A stretch of 11,794 nt of DNA, from NCBI GenBank assembly GCA_026770585.1, contig MU646713.1, positions 357,082 through 368,875 on the forward strand, given 5' to 3'; not shown here. The text below holds more notes on this DNA, generated by a model. It did not search any database and was not told where the DNA came from. It saw only the letters and a list, made by a program, of their open reading frames with translations. Within the stretch, counting starts at the first letter, position 1. This DNA comes from Baffinella frigidus (lineage: Eukaryota > Cryptophyceae > Cryptomonadales > Baffinellaceae).

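Overview
The window looks like nuclear DNA of a eukaryote, probably an alga or another lineage with plant-type telomeres. There is no compact bacterial gene layout. TTTAGGG-type heptamers and their variants are scattered over much of the window, and the only convincing protein signal is on the minus strand, cut into exons of about 26-113 bp. TTTAGGG telomeres occur in plants, green algae, cryptophytes, dinoflagellates and chromerids; I cannot tell which of these this is.

Minus-strand exons, read from high to low coordinates, assemble into one partial gene for a protein with tandem C2 domains. Fourteen exons are proposed: 11794-11751, 11195-11121, 10169-10074, 8993-8933, 7807-7729, 5630-5576, 4585-4511, 3543-3431, 1463-1360, 1200-1151, 987-947, 704-630, 102-77 and 31-1. 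They give about 0.93 kb of coding sequence (about 308 codons), so over 90% of the window is intron. Intron phase agrees at every internal junction, and C2 signatures continue across the splices (for example TLRP + RWNEDFDFFF, and DDFM + GKASVSIAGLVDF). The first C2 domain in the window (exons 1-6) lacks the calcium-ligand aspartates. The second (exons 7-12) has all five at the expected spacing. Both ends of the gene lie outside the window.

The introns are the unusual part. Three consecutive ones (705-946, 988-1150, 1201-1359) are almost entirely telomere-type heptamers from splice site to splice site. The larger introns carry degraded partial copies of the neighbouring exons with a consistent polarity: copies upstream of an exon keep its 5' part and acceptor side, and copies downstream keep its 3' part and donor side. 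This fits intron growth by repeated tandem duplication across exon-intron boundaries. Exons 4 and 12 also have full-length extra copies.

Between these lie foldback or MITE-like palindromes (131-273, 1637-1759, 2046-2207, 2406-2510, 5128-5277, 10477-10868, 11287-11354), a pentanucleotide microsatellite (7299-7437), a purine-rich minisatellite (9053-9136) and a dispersed AAGTTGAC/GTCAACTT motif family. No tRNA, rRNA, CRISPR array or plus-strand gene is supported. All exon calls come from reading the sequence by eye, with no RNA or database evidence.
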